7,679 nucleotides of DNA from CAVRTJ01 sp964507185 (GTDB taxonomy: Bacteria; Acidobacteriota; UBA4820; DSQY01). The notes under the pieces were generated by a model, which saw only the letters and a program-made list of their open reading frames with translations, had not been told where the DNA came from and did not search any database. Every line of letters begins with the position of its first letter. Within the stretch, counting starts at the first letter, position 1. Shown here piece by piece: positions 1 through 7,344 of this stretch. A program made the translations under genes and the position numbers. The stretch is from contig CAZDOY010000084.1 in the NCBI GenBank assembly GCA_964507185.1, positions 1-7,679 on the forward strand, read 5' to 3'.

Positions 1-131
1 ATGTCGAAGCTGACGTCGTCGACGGCATGGACCCAGGCCTTCGTCGTCCGCCAGAAGCCGCCCTTCACGGGATACCGGTGGATCAGATGCTCGACCCGAA
101 CCAGGGGTTCGGAGGTCCTGCCCTCGCTCAT
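1..131 (-). CDS. Peptide ABC transporter ATP-binding protein, DppF/OppF-like (5' part only; runs off the left edge)
   Basis: Reading leftward from an ATG at 131-129, 43 codons stay open to the window edge. The peptide begins MSEGRTSEPLVRVEHL and continues with YPVKGGFWRTT, then WVHAVDDVSFD. This is the typical N-terminus of the OppF/DppF ATPase: a first beta strand, the F/YPVKGG(F) motif, and the V-H-A-V-D-x-V-S-F strand that precedes Walker A. Walker A and the other catalytic motifs lie outside the window. The ATG overlaps the upstream gene's TGA as ATGA (131-128), the usual coupling of D and F ATPase genes. A Shine-Dalgarno-like GGGGAGAG lies on the minus strand at 145-138, six bases before the start. 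By family knowledge the product pairs with the DppD/OppD-like subunit as a heterodimeric cytoplasmic ATPase driving solute import. The substrate cannot be told from this fragment. Family assignment is firm. Confidence 0.93.
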   Translation of the reverse strand, partial: MSEGRTSEPLVRVEHLIHRYPVKGGFWRTTKAWVHAVDDVSFD

Positions 132-1102
132 GACCGGCTCTCCCCGCAAAGTATGCACCGGACGCCGTGACCGTCGCCTGCGCGGTCGAGCGTCGGAACG
201 GCCGAACGGCAGGCGTCCACCGCGATGGAACAGCGGGGTTCGAAGGCGCACCCGGGCGGAAGCCTGTCGGGGGGCGGCACCGTGCCGGGAATGGCCGTGA
301 GCCGGGCCGCGCGGCGGTCCATCCGGGGGACCGAGGCGAGCAGACCCCGGGTGTAGGGATGGCCGGGGCGGGCGAAGAGCTCTGCGGCGGACGCCTCCTC
401 CACCACGCGCCCGCAGTACATCACGTAGACGCGCTGCGCGAATCGCGCCACGACGCCGAGGTCGTGCGTGATCAGCAGGACGGCCATGCCGAGCTCCCTG
501 CGCAGGCGGTCCAGCAGGTCGAGAATCTGGGCCTGAACCGTCACGTCGAGGGCGGTGGTCGGCTCGTCCGCCACCAGCAGGGCCGGCCTGCATACGAGCG
601 CCATGGCCAGAAGAACGCGCTGGCGCATGCCGCCGCTCAATTGGTGCGGGTAGTCGCCGTAGCGACGGCCCGGGTCCGGAAGGCCCACGAGCCGCATGGC
701 GTCCACGGCGCGCGCCATGGCCTCGGCGCCGGCGATCTTCTCGTGCGCCAGGACGGCCTCGCGGATCTGGGCGCCCACGGTCATGACCGGGTTGAGGGCC
801 GACAGCGGGTCCTGGAAGACCATGGCCGCGCTCTTGCCCCGCATGGCGCACAACTCCTTTTCGGACATCGAAAGCACGTCCCGACCCCCGAGCCGGACGG
901 CGCCGCCGGTGATGCGCCCCGGGGGAGGAACGAGCCGGAACAGCGAGAGCGCCGTCAGGCTTTTGCCGCAGCCCGACTCGCCCACGACGGCCACCGCCTC
1001 GCCCGCGTCGACCCGCAGGGACACGCCGTCCACGACCCTTACCGTACCTCTTTCCGTGGGGAACTCGATCCGCAGACCGTCGACCTCGAGCAGGGCTGCC
1101 AT
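128..1102 (-). CDS. Peptide ABC transporter ATP-binding protein, DppD/OppD-like
   Basis: A complete ABC ATPase of 324 residues, the usual length for the DppD/OppD family. Visible motifs are Walker A GESGCGKS (residues 41-48), Q-loop Gln97 in FQDP, signature LSGGM (155-159), Walker B LLVADE (175-180), D-loop ALD (184-186) and H-loop His213 in ITHD. The C-terminal oligopeptide-transporter extension is present, with GHPY (247-250) and a cysteine set C285, C291, C298, C316. In structurally studied relatives this region binds an iron-sulfur cluster; that is carried over by inference. The protein should hydrolyse ATP on the cytoplasmic face of a peptide, nickel or related importer. I chose the ATG at 1102 because homology starts there (ALLEVDGLRIEF); a TTG at 1138 would add 12 unremarkable residues. 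No strong ribosome site precedes either start. It is coupled to the OppF-like gene by ATGA. No permease gene precedes it, so it seems to be the first gene of its transcript. Confidence 0.95.
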   Translation of the reverse strand: MAALLEVDGLRIEFPTERGTVRVVDGVSLRVDAGEAVAVVGESGCGKSLTALSLFRLVPPPGRITGGAVRLGGRDVLSMSEKELCAMRGKSAAMVFQDPLSALNPVMTVGAQIREAVLAHEKIAGAEAMARAVDAMRLVGLPDPGRRYGDYPHQLSGGMRQRVLLAMALVCRPALLVADEPTTALDVTVQAQILDLLDRLRRELGMAVLLITHDLGVVARFAQRVYVMYCGRVVEEASAAELFARPGHPYTRGLLASVPRMDRRAARLTAIPGTVPPPDRLPPGCAFEPRCSIAVDACRSAVPTLDRAGDGHGVRCILCGESRS

Positions 1103-1193
1103 GGCCAAGAGTCTAGTCCAGACCGGGTCCCGGATCAAATCCAGTGCAAGGCCCGCGCGGTCCGTCCTCCCGATTTGAGATCGGCCTGAGACT

Positions 1194-1212
1194 CGAGATC
1201 TGAGCGATCTCG
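1194..1212. repeat. Short perfect inverted repeat, possible operator
   Basis: CGAGATC (1194-1200) and GATCTCG (1206-1212) form a perfect 7-base inverted repeat with a 5-base spacer. A further GAGATC copy lies just upstream at 1177-1182 in direct orientation. No T-tract follows, so it is not an intrinsic terminator. It lies about 90-110 bases before the ATPase start and about 210 bases before the sigma-54-like motif. It could therefore be an operator for the leftward operon or an upstream activator site for the rightward promoter. Both roles are inference. Confidence 0.35.
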
Positions 1213-1264
1213 CCAGATATGTTACTATTCGGTGATAAAATGTCCTGAATCGGTGCTGGTATTG

Positions 1265-1302
1265 AGTCTCAGAAACCGTTCTTGTGTCTCACTTCTGGGA
1301 CT
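1265..1302. repeat. 10-base imperfect inverted repeat in the divergent spacer
   Basis: AGTCTCAGAA (1265-1274) pairs with TTCTGGGACT (1293-1302) across an 18-base loop. Nine pairs are Watson-Crick and one is a G-T pair that would be tolerated in plus-strand RNA. The left arm also lies in a 9-base palindrome, TGAGTCTCA (1263-1271). There is no following T-tract. It may be a protein-binding site or a hairpin, or chance; function is not assigned. Confidence 0.25.
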
Positions 1303-1410
1303 ATGCGTCGGTACGCACGCGAAGTCCCTCCAGCACGAGGGCGCGCCTGGCGTTGCGTGTCAGTGCATATGCTCTTATCATCGTGCAGTCGTCCACATAG
1401 AGCGTATTTT

Positions 1411-1427
1411 CTGGCGCAGATATTGCT
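1411..1427 (+). promoter_or_regulatory. Putative sigma-54 (-24/-12) promoter for the six-PAS kinase gene
   Basis: The sequence CTGGCGCAGATATTGCT closely matches the sigma-54 consensus YTGGCACG-N4-TTGCW, departing only at two tolerated positions (A to G and G to A). The diagnostic GG (1413-1414) and GC (1425-1426) are exactly ten bases apart. It lies in non-coding DNA facing the kinase gene. The expected start near 1438 would leave a leader of roughly 110 bases before the ATG at 1547. If real, transcription would need RpoN and a bacterial enhancer-binding protein. The match is seen in sequence; activity is inference. Confidence 0.5.
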
Positions 1428-1546
1428 GTAGCTGTGGTGAAAGGTGGCGGCAATTGGTTGCTCGTCACCCGGTATCGAAATCTCGCGGGGCGTGATTGGT
1501 CCGATTCGGCGGTTCAGGAGTTCAACAGTTGAGAGCAGGTTAAAAG

Positions 1547-4500
1547 ATGACCAGGACGACGAAAAACCCAAAACAACATGCCGTCGGCACGGAACCCCAG
1601 CGGAACAAGAGGCTTCCGAAGGGCGCGGGCTTCCTCTGGAGACACGCCCTCAAGACCGAAACCAGGATCCTGGTCCTCTCGATTGTTCTTGGCCTGGGCT
1701 TCTGGGGCGGCGATGCGGTCGTGGATACCATTTTCTTTTCGAAGAAGCCCTTTCTCAGTGTCCTTCTGTTGGATGCAGGACCCTACGAGATTTACATGCG
1801 CACCAGCGTATTTCTCGCTCTGGTGATGGCGGGGGTCATTGGCGCCATCCTGGTTCACCGCGAGAAGGAGGCAAGGCAAAATCTGCAGGAAAAAGATGCG
1901 CGCTTTCAGGCCTTCATGGACAACCTCCCCGGTATCGCTTTCATGCGGGGAAGGGACGGCCGGTATGTGTTCGTGAACCGGAAACTCTGCGAAACGCTAG
2001 GCAAGCGGCGGGAGGATATCCTGGGCCATCGCCCGGAGGACATCCTGCTACCCGAGGAAGCGGCCAAAGTGTTGGCCGAGGATGAGGCTATTTTTCATGC
2101 GAACCAGGCCCGGCAAAGCGAAAATGTGATCCGGTCCGCGGACGGGCCTCGAACCTGGATGGCAAGCAAGTTCCCCGTCCTGGATGGTTTCGGTGGGGCG
2201 GCCTTCGTGGGCGGCGTGTCGGTCGACATTACGGACAGGAAACGAGCCGAAGAGGCTCTGCGGGACAGTGAAGAGCAGTACCGGACGCTTTTCAACAACA
2301 CCAACGACGGCATTCTCCTGCTCGATATGACCGGGACCATCATCGGCGCCAACGACGTGCTGTGCGGGCGTCTCGGCTACAGCCTGCGTGAGATGACCGG
2401 TATGCACGTATCCCGGATCGACACGCCGGAGTATAAAGAAAAGGTGCCCCTCCGGTTCGCGGAAATCATAGAGAAAGGGCATGCCGTCTTCGAGACGGAG
2501 CACGTGAAACGCGACGGCACGCCGATGCCCGTGGAAATCAGCACGCGCGTCATCACCTATGCCGGCCAGCCGGCCATGCTCTCCATCGTCCGGGACATCA
2601 GCGAAAGGCGGGCGGCCGAGAAGGCGCTTCTCGAGGCTGAAGAACTCCATCGAATGCTGGTGGAGAATCTCGGCGAGGGCGTCGGCATCGTTGATCTCTC
2701 TGAGACTTTCGTGTTTGCCAACCCAGCCGCAGACGCCATCTTCGGGGTGCCCTCGGGGGGACTTACGGGCCGGAACCTGTCCGAATTCACGTCGGAACGG
2801 GATTTCGACAAAGCTGTGGACGGCACGCGCCTCCGACGACAGGGGACTAGCGACTCCTACGAGATGCGGATCAAACGGCCGGACGGTGCAGAGCGGATTC
2901 TCCGCGTCACGGCGACGCCCCGTAAAGGAGAGAACGGCGACTTCATCGGGGCCCTCGGGGTCTTCTGGGACATCACCGATGCAAGCCAGGCCCGGGACGC
3001 ACTGCGCATCAGCGAGGAGCGGTACAGGACCATCCTGGATGACATGGAAGAGGGGTACTACGAGGTCGACCTGGATGGAAAGATCATTTTCGCCAATGAG
3101 GCCTTCGGGAAAATCTGGGGCATCGGGTGCGACGAACTGATCGGCCGCAATTTTCGCTCGGTCACGCAAAAGGAAACCGCCGACAGGACCTACGCCGCTT
3201 TCCATCGCGTCTTCAAGACGGGAAAGGGCGAGTGGATAACCGACTGGAGGACCGTCCGCGCGGACGGCTCTGTGAGGTTTCTTGAGCTTTCGGCGTATCC
3301 CATCGCTGTTTCAGAAAAACGGTATTCGGGCTTCAGGGGCGTGATCCGCGACGTGACCGACCGCCTCGCGGCGGAGCAAGCCCTTCGCGAGAGCGAGGAG
3401 CGCTACCGCGACCTGGTGGAAAACAGCGTGGATGTCATCCTGACGCACGATCTCAAAGGGACAATCACATCGTGCAACCCCGCCACCGCCAGGTTCTTCG
3501 GCCTGGAAGGCCCAGCCAAGGTCATCGGCATGAACCTGCGCGACGTCCTGGTGTCGGACGTAAAAGACCAGTTTCAGGAATATCTGGATACCGTGCACCG
3601 GGACGGCCGGGCGGAGGGTAGCATGAAGGTCCTGACAATGTCCGGTGATGTCAGGATCCTCGCTTTCGAGAACACGCTCAGCCCGAGCGATAGCGGCGAC
3701 GCCTTCGTCCGGGCGAGGGCCCAGGACGTCACCGAAAAAATGGCCATGGAGAAGGCCCTTCGCCAGTCGGAGGTCCGATACCGCAAGCTTTTCGAGCGGA
3801 GTCTGGCGGGCGTGTACAAGACATCGCTTGACGGCAGAGTGCTCGACGGCAACATGGCCCTGGCGGAGATCTTCGGCGCAGACAGCGTCGAGGAAGTGAA
3901 GAAAGTCAACGTGGCGGACCACTACGCCGATGCGGCCGAGCGCAAAAAGTTCATCGATCGTCTCAGGCGGGATGGGCGAGTCACCAACATGGAGTTGACC
4001 CTGCTCAAGATGGACAAGAGCCCCATCCGCGTCCTCATGAGCGCCGCACTGGTTCAAGGCGAGCCGGGCGAAGGCGACATCATCGAAGGCACGTTTATTG
4101 ACATCACTGAAAAAGAGGCGCTCTCCAGTGAGAGGGCGAAGGCCCGCGAGCTTCAAGGTATCGCGCAATTGACGGCGGGCATCGCACACGAGGTGCGCAA
4201 CCCCCTCTTCGCCATCCAGCTCAACCTCGCAGGGCTTGTGCGACGGCTGTCGCTCGGTGAGACGGAGCAGACTCAGGTGGATTTTGTCCTTTCACACGTG
4301 AAGCGGCTGGATTCGCTTGTGCGGAGCCTTCTTGAACTGGGGCAGTCCGTCGAACCGGAAGAAATGATTGAAACCGACCTGCGCACTCTGATTAAGGAGG
4401 CCTGTATCACGGTGGAGGAGGAATTCCCGCCCCGGACCGGTCAAATAGACGTCGGTGTGCATGAGACACCGGTGTTCGTCAGAGTCTCGCCCCGGAAAAT

Positions 4501-4852
4501 CACACAGGCCTTCGTTCATCTTCTTCGCAACGCGGTTCAGGTGACGCCCGAGGGCGGCGCCGTGCACATCCGGTGCGACCACGACGCGTCCGGATGCAGG
4601 GTTCTCATCTCCGACGAGGGACCGGGCATTCCCGGAAAGATCCGGAAGTCCCTCTTCGAACCCTTTGTGACCACGCGCACGGGCCAGCCCGGCATGGGTC
4701 TTGCGCTGGCGCGCCACTACATCGAATCCCATGGCGGCACCATCAAAGCCGTCAATAACAAACCGCCGCCGGGCGCGACCTTCGCGGCATGGCTGCCGAC
4801 GACAGGGACGCTGCGGGATTCGGGCGGAAACAAACTGCCCCTGACGGGCTGA
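1547..4852 (+). CDS. Membrane-anchored sensor histidine kinase with six tandem PAS domains
   Basis: This 1101-residue protein should sense a signal and autophosphorylate on histidine to drive a response regulator. A basic cytoplasmic N-terminus (1-38) precedes two membrane helices (about 40-62 and 86-104), joined by a short hydrophobic loop with DAGPYEIYMR; this two-helix anchor recurs in PAS kinases. The loop is too short for a periplasmic sensor domain, so sensing is probably cytoplasmic. PAS domains lie at about 118-232, 242-354, 365-478, 490-606, 617-731 and 742-855. Each ends in a D-[IV]-[TS]-[DE]-type motif, and E-x-x-[YH]-R signalling-helix joints separate them. The transmitter follows: His881 in AHEVRNPLF, N-box Asn995, G1 box DEGPG (1023-1027), F-box LFEPF (1036-1040) and G2 box GMGLA (1049-1053). 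All key residues are intact. No receiver domain is attached. No haem, flavin or LOV cysteine motif is evident, so the ligand is unknown. The ATG at 1547 has only a weak AGG seven bases upstream. Confidence 0.95.
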   Translation: MTRTTKNPKQHAVGTEPQRNKRLPKGAGFLWRHALKTETRILVLSIVLGLGFWGGDAVVDTIFFSKKPFLSVLLLDAGPYEIYMRTSVFLALVMAGVIGAILVHREKEARQNLQEKDARFQAFMDNLPGIAFMRGRDGRYVFVNRKLCETLGKRREDILGHRPEDILLPEEAAKVLAEDEAIFHANQARQSENVIRSADGPRTWMASKFPVLDGFGGAAFVGGVSVDITDRKRAEEALRDSEEQYRTLFNNTNDGILLLDMTGTIIGANDVLCGRLGYSLREMTGMHVSRIDTPEYKEKVPLRFAEIIEKGHAVFETEHVKRDGTPMPVEISTRVITYAGQPAMLSIVRDISERRAAEKALLEAEELHRMLVENLGEGVGIVDLSETFVFANPAADAIFGVPSGGLTGRNLSEFTSERDFDKAVDGTRLRRQGTSDSYEMRIKRPDGAERILRVTATPRKGENGDFIGALGVFWDITDASQARDALRISEERYRTILDDMEEGYYEVDLDGKIIFANEAFGKIWGIGCDELIGRNFRSVTQKETADRTYAAFHRVFKTGKGEWITDWRTVRADGSVRFLELSAYPIAVSEKRYSGFRGVIRDVTDRLAAEQALRESEERYRDLVENSVDVILTHDLKGTITSCNPATARFFGLEGPAKVIGMNLRDVLVSDVKDQFQEYLDTVHRDGRAEGSMKVLTMSGDVRILAFENTLSPSDSGDAFVRARAQDVTEKMAMEKALRQSEVRYRKLFERSLAGVYKTSLDGRVLDGNMALAEIFGADSVEEVKKVNVADHYADAAERKKFIDRLRRDGRVTNMELTLLKMDKSPIRVLMSAALVQGEPGEGDIIEGTFIDITEKEALSSERAKARELQGIAQLTAGIAHEVRNPLFAIQLNLAGLVRRLSLGETEQTQVDFVLSHVKRLDSLVRSLLELGQSVEPEEMIETDLRTLIKEACITVEEEFPPRTGQIDVGVHETPVFVRVSPRKITQAFVHLLRNAVQVTPEGGAVHIRCDHDASGCRVLISDEGPGIPGKIRKSLFEPFVTTRTGQPGMGLALARHYIESHGGTIKAVNNKPPPGATFAAWLPTTGTLRDSGGNKLPLTG

Positions 4853-4926
4853 GAGAACCCGTGCGCGTCCTGGAGGCCGGCTGAGTCCCACCGCTGGTCG
4901 GAAGCTAAGCAGACAATCGGTCCACG
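4853..4926. other. Convergent gap between the two kinase genes, without a visible terminator
   Basis: Only 74 bases separate the stop codons of two kinase genes that face each other. I see no GC-rich hairpin followed by a T-tract on either strand. Transcripts from each side may therefore read into the opposite gene or be ended by Rho. Confidence 0.6.
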
Positions 4927-7344
4927 TCAGCCGGGGGGGCCGGACACCGGGATGCGAATTGTGAAGCATGCCCCACCCCCGTCCGGACGGTTGGATGCCT
5001 CCAGGGTTCCCCCCTGCGCTTCCACATAGTGACGGGCGAGAGCCAGTCCCAGGCCCCGCCTTCCCTGGTGGGACGTCACGAAGGGCTCGAACAGGCGGCC
5101 GTCAAGTCTCGGCGGGAGTCCCGCTCCCTCGTCGACGACTTCGATGACAAGGCCATCGGCTTGTCGCGCGGCGAGGAGCGTCACGGGTGCGGGAGCGGGG
5201 CTGTTCTGCAGGCCGTTGAGCAGGAGCTGTTTGAGCGCCTGGGCCAGCTTCTCTGGAACGCACCGGCACTCGAGGTGATCCGGAGGCGTCTCGAGCGCCA
5301 CCCGGCGCCGGGCGTTCGGTTCGTCCACTTCGGCAGCGGCCAGAGCCGTATCGAACAGGTCCCGGATGGGTACGGACCGGAACTCCTCCCGCCGGGCGGA
5401 ATGGCTCAGCTCCAGAAGTGACCGTACCAGTTCGTCGAGCCTTCTGATCTGGTCGCTGACGCGGTGGAGCGGCTCTCCGCCGTCGGTCCCGGGGGGCAGC
5501 TTCTTCTTCAGGACTTCCAGGTTTACGTTCAAGGCGAAGAGGGGATTGCGGACCTCGTGCGCCAGGCCCTGGAGCAGGAGGGTCAGACGCTCCAGCTCCC
5601 TTCTCCGCCTCTGCTCCGCCTCCAATCTCGCCTGATCTTCCTCCCTGTTCAGAATGTCGGTGATGTCGGCGACGGATACGACACAACCCTCCACGGTGCC
5701 ATCCCTGTCGAGAAGGGGGGCTGCGTTGACGGAAAGCGCAGCGCACCGCTCCTCGGGCCATGAGAGGAAGAATCGGCGGTCGAAAACAGATTCCCCCGTG
5801 GCCAGGACGATGCTGGTCGGCCGGTCGGAATCGGCGAGCGGGGTGCCGTCCAGTTCGGTGAAACACCAGTCGGGCGTTTCGTATACCCCCTGGTTCATCG
5901 AGTCGTGGGACAAGCCGATGAGTTCTTCGGCGCGAGAATTCGCAAAGGTGACCCGCCGGTCCTTGTCGGCCACGAAGATGGCGGCGGGGCTCGTTTCCAT
6001 GACGCGCGAGATGAGGTCCCTCTCGTGGCGCAAGGCTTCGCGGGTCTTCTTCTCGATGGTGATGTCGCGCAGGATGGCCTGGACGCAGGGGGCTCCATTG
6101 TTCTCGAATCGTGTGAGCGTCACGGCGGCAGTGAACGCCTGTCCATTAGCCCTCGTGTGGACCCACTCGAACCGTTGGGGTGAGCCTTCGATCGCCAGCC
6201 TGAAGTGCTCTGCGGCTCTCTCCTTCGAGGGGCGGCCGTCGGGCTGCGTCGGCGGCGAGAAATCCATCATGGCACGTCCCAGGAGGTCTTCGGACGGACA
6301 ACCGAACAGCTCCAGGGCGAACTCGTTACAGGACAGCACCCGTTTGTCGTCCATCAAGAGAATGGCCTCGCCAGCCGATTCGAAAAGCGATCTGTATTTT
6401 TCCTCGGAAGCCCTGAGGGCCGATTCGGCCCTGCGCTGCCTGGTCTGCGCCCTCTCGAGCGTCTCCTCGAAATGGCGGCTCAGGAGGAAAACAGGCACCG
6501 TCCCCACGCCAAGAAGGAGCAGGACGAAAATCCCATGCCACACTTCCTTTTGGAGCAGGGGCATATAGTCGAGTCCCACGTCCGAGACACCGAAGAGCAC
6601 GATCAACAGGGCCACCAGAGGCACGAATGTGCGCGCCATCCTCGCGCCGAGTGACGGGCCGAGCAAAAGCCGCGAGGCCCATCCATGGATCCCGTAGAGC
6701 GATACGGCTCCGATCCCCAGGCACGTGATGGCAACTCCCGTCGGAAGGGCCACCGGGATGACCGTGCCGCCGTAGAGCAGGGGGGTGTTGTGCGCGTAGC
6801 CCGCTACGACGATAAAGCCGATGAGGCCGGCGGCCATGCCGAAGGACGTGGGAAGGCCGCACTTCGACCGGTCGGCCGCGCTCTTTGCACAAGGCCGCAC
6901 CAGCGCCAGGCCCAGGAGGAAGAGACAGATTGCAGTGAGGGGTGACATCCGGCCGAGGGGAACGCCTTTCAGTTTTCCAGGGACCTGGATGAGCAGGTTC
7001 TCCACGTCCAGGCCCGGAAAAAAAGCGAACTGGAGAAGGATAAAGCCGGTGACCGCCGCCGTCCCTCCTGCAAGCACGGCGCTCGCGAAGTGCCAGGCGC
7101 TCGTTCGGTCGCTTCGGAAGCGGAATCCGAGGGCGATGGTCAGGGCGCCCAGCGCGAGGGCAGTGCTTGGCGCCATGGGGATCCACTTGATGCCGAAGGA
7201 GGCCCATTGCAGAGTCCCGGCAAGCCACGCATAGCCGCCCGACACGACCAACAGACCAGTGAGGGCGAGGCAACCGAGAATCAGCCTGGCGAAAGGGCGG
7301 CGGGATTCAGCGGCCGCGGTGACAGCCTGCCGGGCATCACCCAT
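4927..7344 (-). CDS. Sensor histidine kinase with an eight-helix membrane module and two PAS domains
   Basis: With the ATG at 7344 the product has 805 residues. About eight hydrophobic helices fill residues 20-290 (roughly 20-42, 58-75, 86-109, 133-150, 167-182, 192-218, 239-254, 269-289). Signatures such as WIPMAPSTALALG, GRMSPLTAICLFLLGLAL and GPSLGARMAR recall an uncharacterised multi-helix sensor module found in other kinases and cyclases. A coiled linker (290-312) leads to PAS 1 (about 314-432) and PAS 2 (about 443-560). A charged helix (566-587) then joins the transmitter: His596 in AHEVRNPLF, N-box Asn710, G1 box DEGAG (738-742), F-box LFEPF (750-754) and G2 box GLGLA (764-768). The kinase looks intact, inner-membrane bound, and lacks a receiver domain. 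A TTG at 7410 would add 22 Arg/Gly-rich residues and is less likely. No ribosome site precedes the ATG, consistent with coupling to the small ORF that overlaps it. The transmitter resembles that of the convergent six-PAS kinase. Confidence 0.95.
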   Translation of the reverse strand: MGDARQAVTAAAESRRPFARLILGCLALTGLLVVSGGYAWLAGTLQWASFGIKWIPMAPSTALALGALTIALGFRFRSDRTSAWHFASAVLAGGTAAVTGFILLQFAFFPGLDVENLLIQVPGKLKGVPLGRMSPLTAICLFLLGLALVRPCAKSAADRSKCGLPTSFGMAAGLIGFIVVAGYAHNTPLLYGGTVIPVALPTGVAITCLGIGAVSLYGIHGWASRLLLGPSLGARMARTFVPLVALLIVLFGVSDVGLDYMPLLQKEVWHGIFVLLLLGVGTVPVFLLSRHFEETLERAQTRQRRAESALRASEEKYRSLFESAGEAILLMDDKRVLSCNEFALELFGCPSEDLLGRAMMDFSPPTQPDGRPSKERAAEHFRLAIEGSPQRFEWVHTRANGQAFTAAVTLTRFENNGAPCVQAILRDITIEKKTREALRHERDLISRVMETSPAAIFVADKDRRVTFANSRAEELIGLSHDSMNQGVYETPDWCFTELDGTPLADSDRPTSIVLATGESVFDRRFFLSWPEERCAALSVNAAPLLDRDGTVEGCVVSVADITDILNREEDQARLEAEQRRRRELERLTLLLQGLAHEVRNPLFALNVNLEVLKKKLPPGTDGGEPLHRVSDQIRRLDELVRSLLELSHSARREEFRSVPIRDLFDTALAAAEVDEPNARRRVALETPPDHLECRCVPEKLAQALKQLLLNGLQNSPAPAPVTLLAARQADGLVIEVVDEGAGLPPRLDGRLFEPFVTSHQGRRGLGLALARHYVEAQGGTLEASNRPDGGGACFTIRIPVSGPPG

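Larger units (their letters stand above)
1103..1546. other. Divergent intergenic region between the ABC ATPase and the six-PAS kinase
   Basis: These 444 bases separate two divergently transcribed genes and should hold the promoters of both. The stretch from about 1215 to 1440 is clearly more AT-rich than the flanking genes. It contains a sigma-54-like motif facing right (1411-1427) and two inverted repeats (1194-1212 and 1265-1302). No convincing -10/-35 pair facing left toward the ATPase gene was found; the region around 1216-1240 has only weak TA-rich candidates. The open frames here (for example 1232-1495 on plus and 1571-1269 on minus) have no recognisable protein features and I treat them as non-coding. 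Confidence 0.6.

Noticed and set aside
167..1189. Plus-strand open frame of 340 codons opposite the ABC ATPase, plus the 1-300 frame at the left edge
   Set aside because: The minus strand encodes all ABC ATPase motifs and the OppF-like start. The plus frames give compositionally odd peptides with no family features.
1103..1260. Sigma-70 promoter for the leftward ABC operon (for example TTCAGG and TAGTAA on the minus strand)
   Set aside because: The candidate boxes match too few consensus bases for a confident call.
1301..1468. Minus-strand frame from a GTG at 1468 to a TAG at 1301, ending with YVDDCTMIRAYALTRNARRA
   Set aside because: The C-terminal part looks protein-like, but there is no ATG near the start, no ribosome site, no recognised family, and it overlaps the sigma-54-like motif. 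A decayed gene fragment remains possible but cannot be supported.
2048..4189. Long minus-strand open frames of 385 and 292 codons (3205-2048 and 4189-3311) opposite the six-PAS kinase
   Set aside because: They are antisense shadows of a GC-rich gene: rich in His, Asp, Arg and Pro, with no recognisable domain, while the plus strand has clear PAS and kinase motifs.
5654..6568. Plus-strand open frame of 304 codons opposite the second kinase
   Set aside because: It is a shadow of the PAS and membrane-linker coding region on the minus strand, with Ser/Arg-rich low-information sequence.
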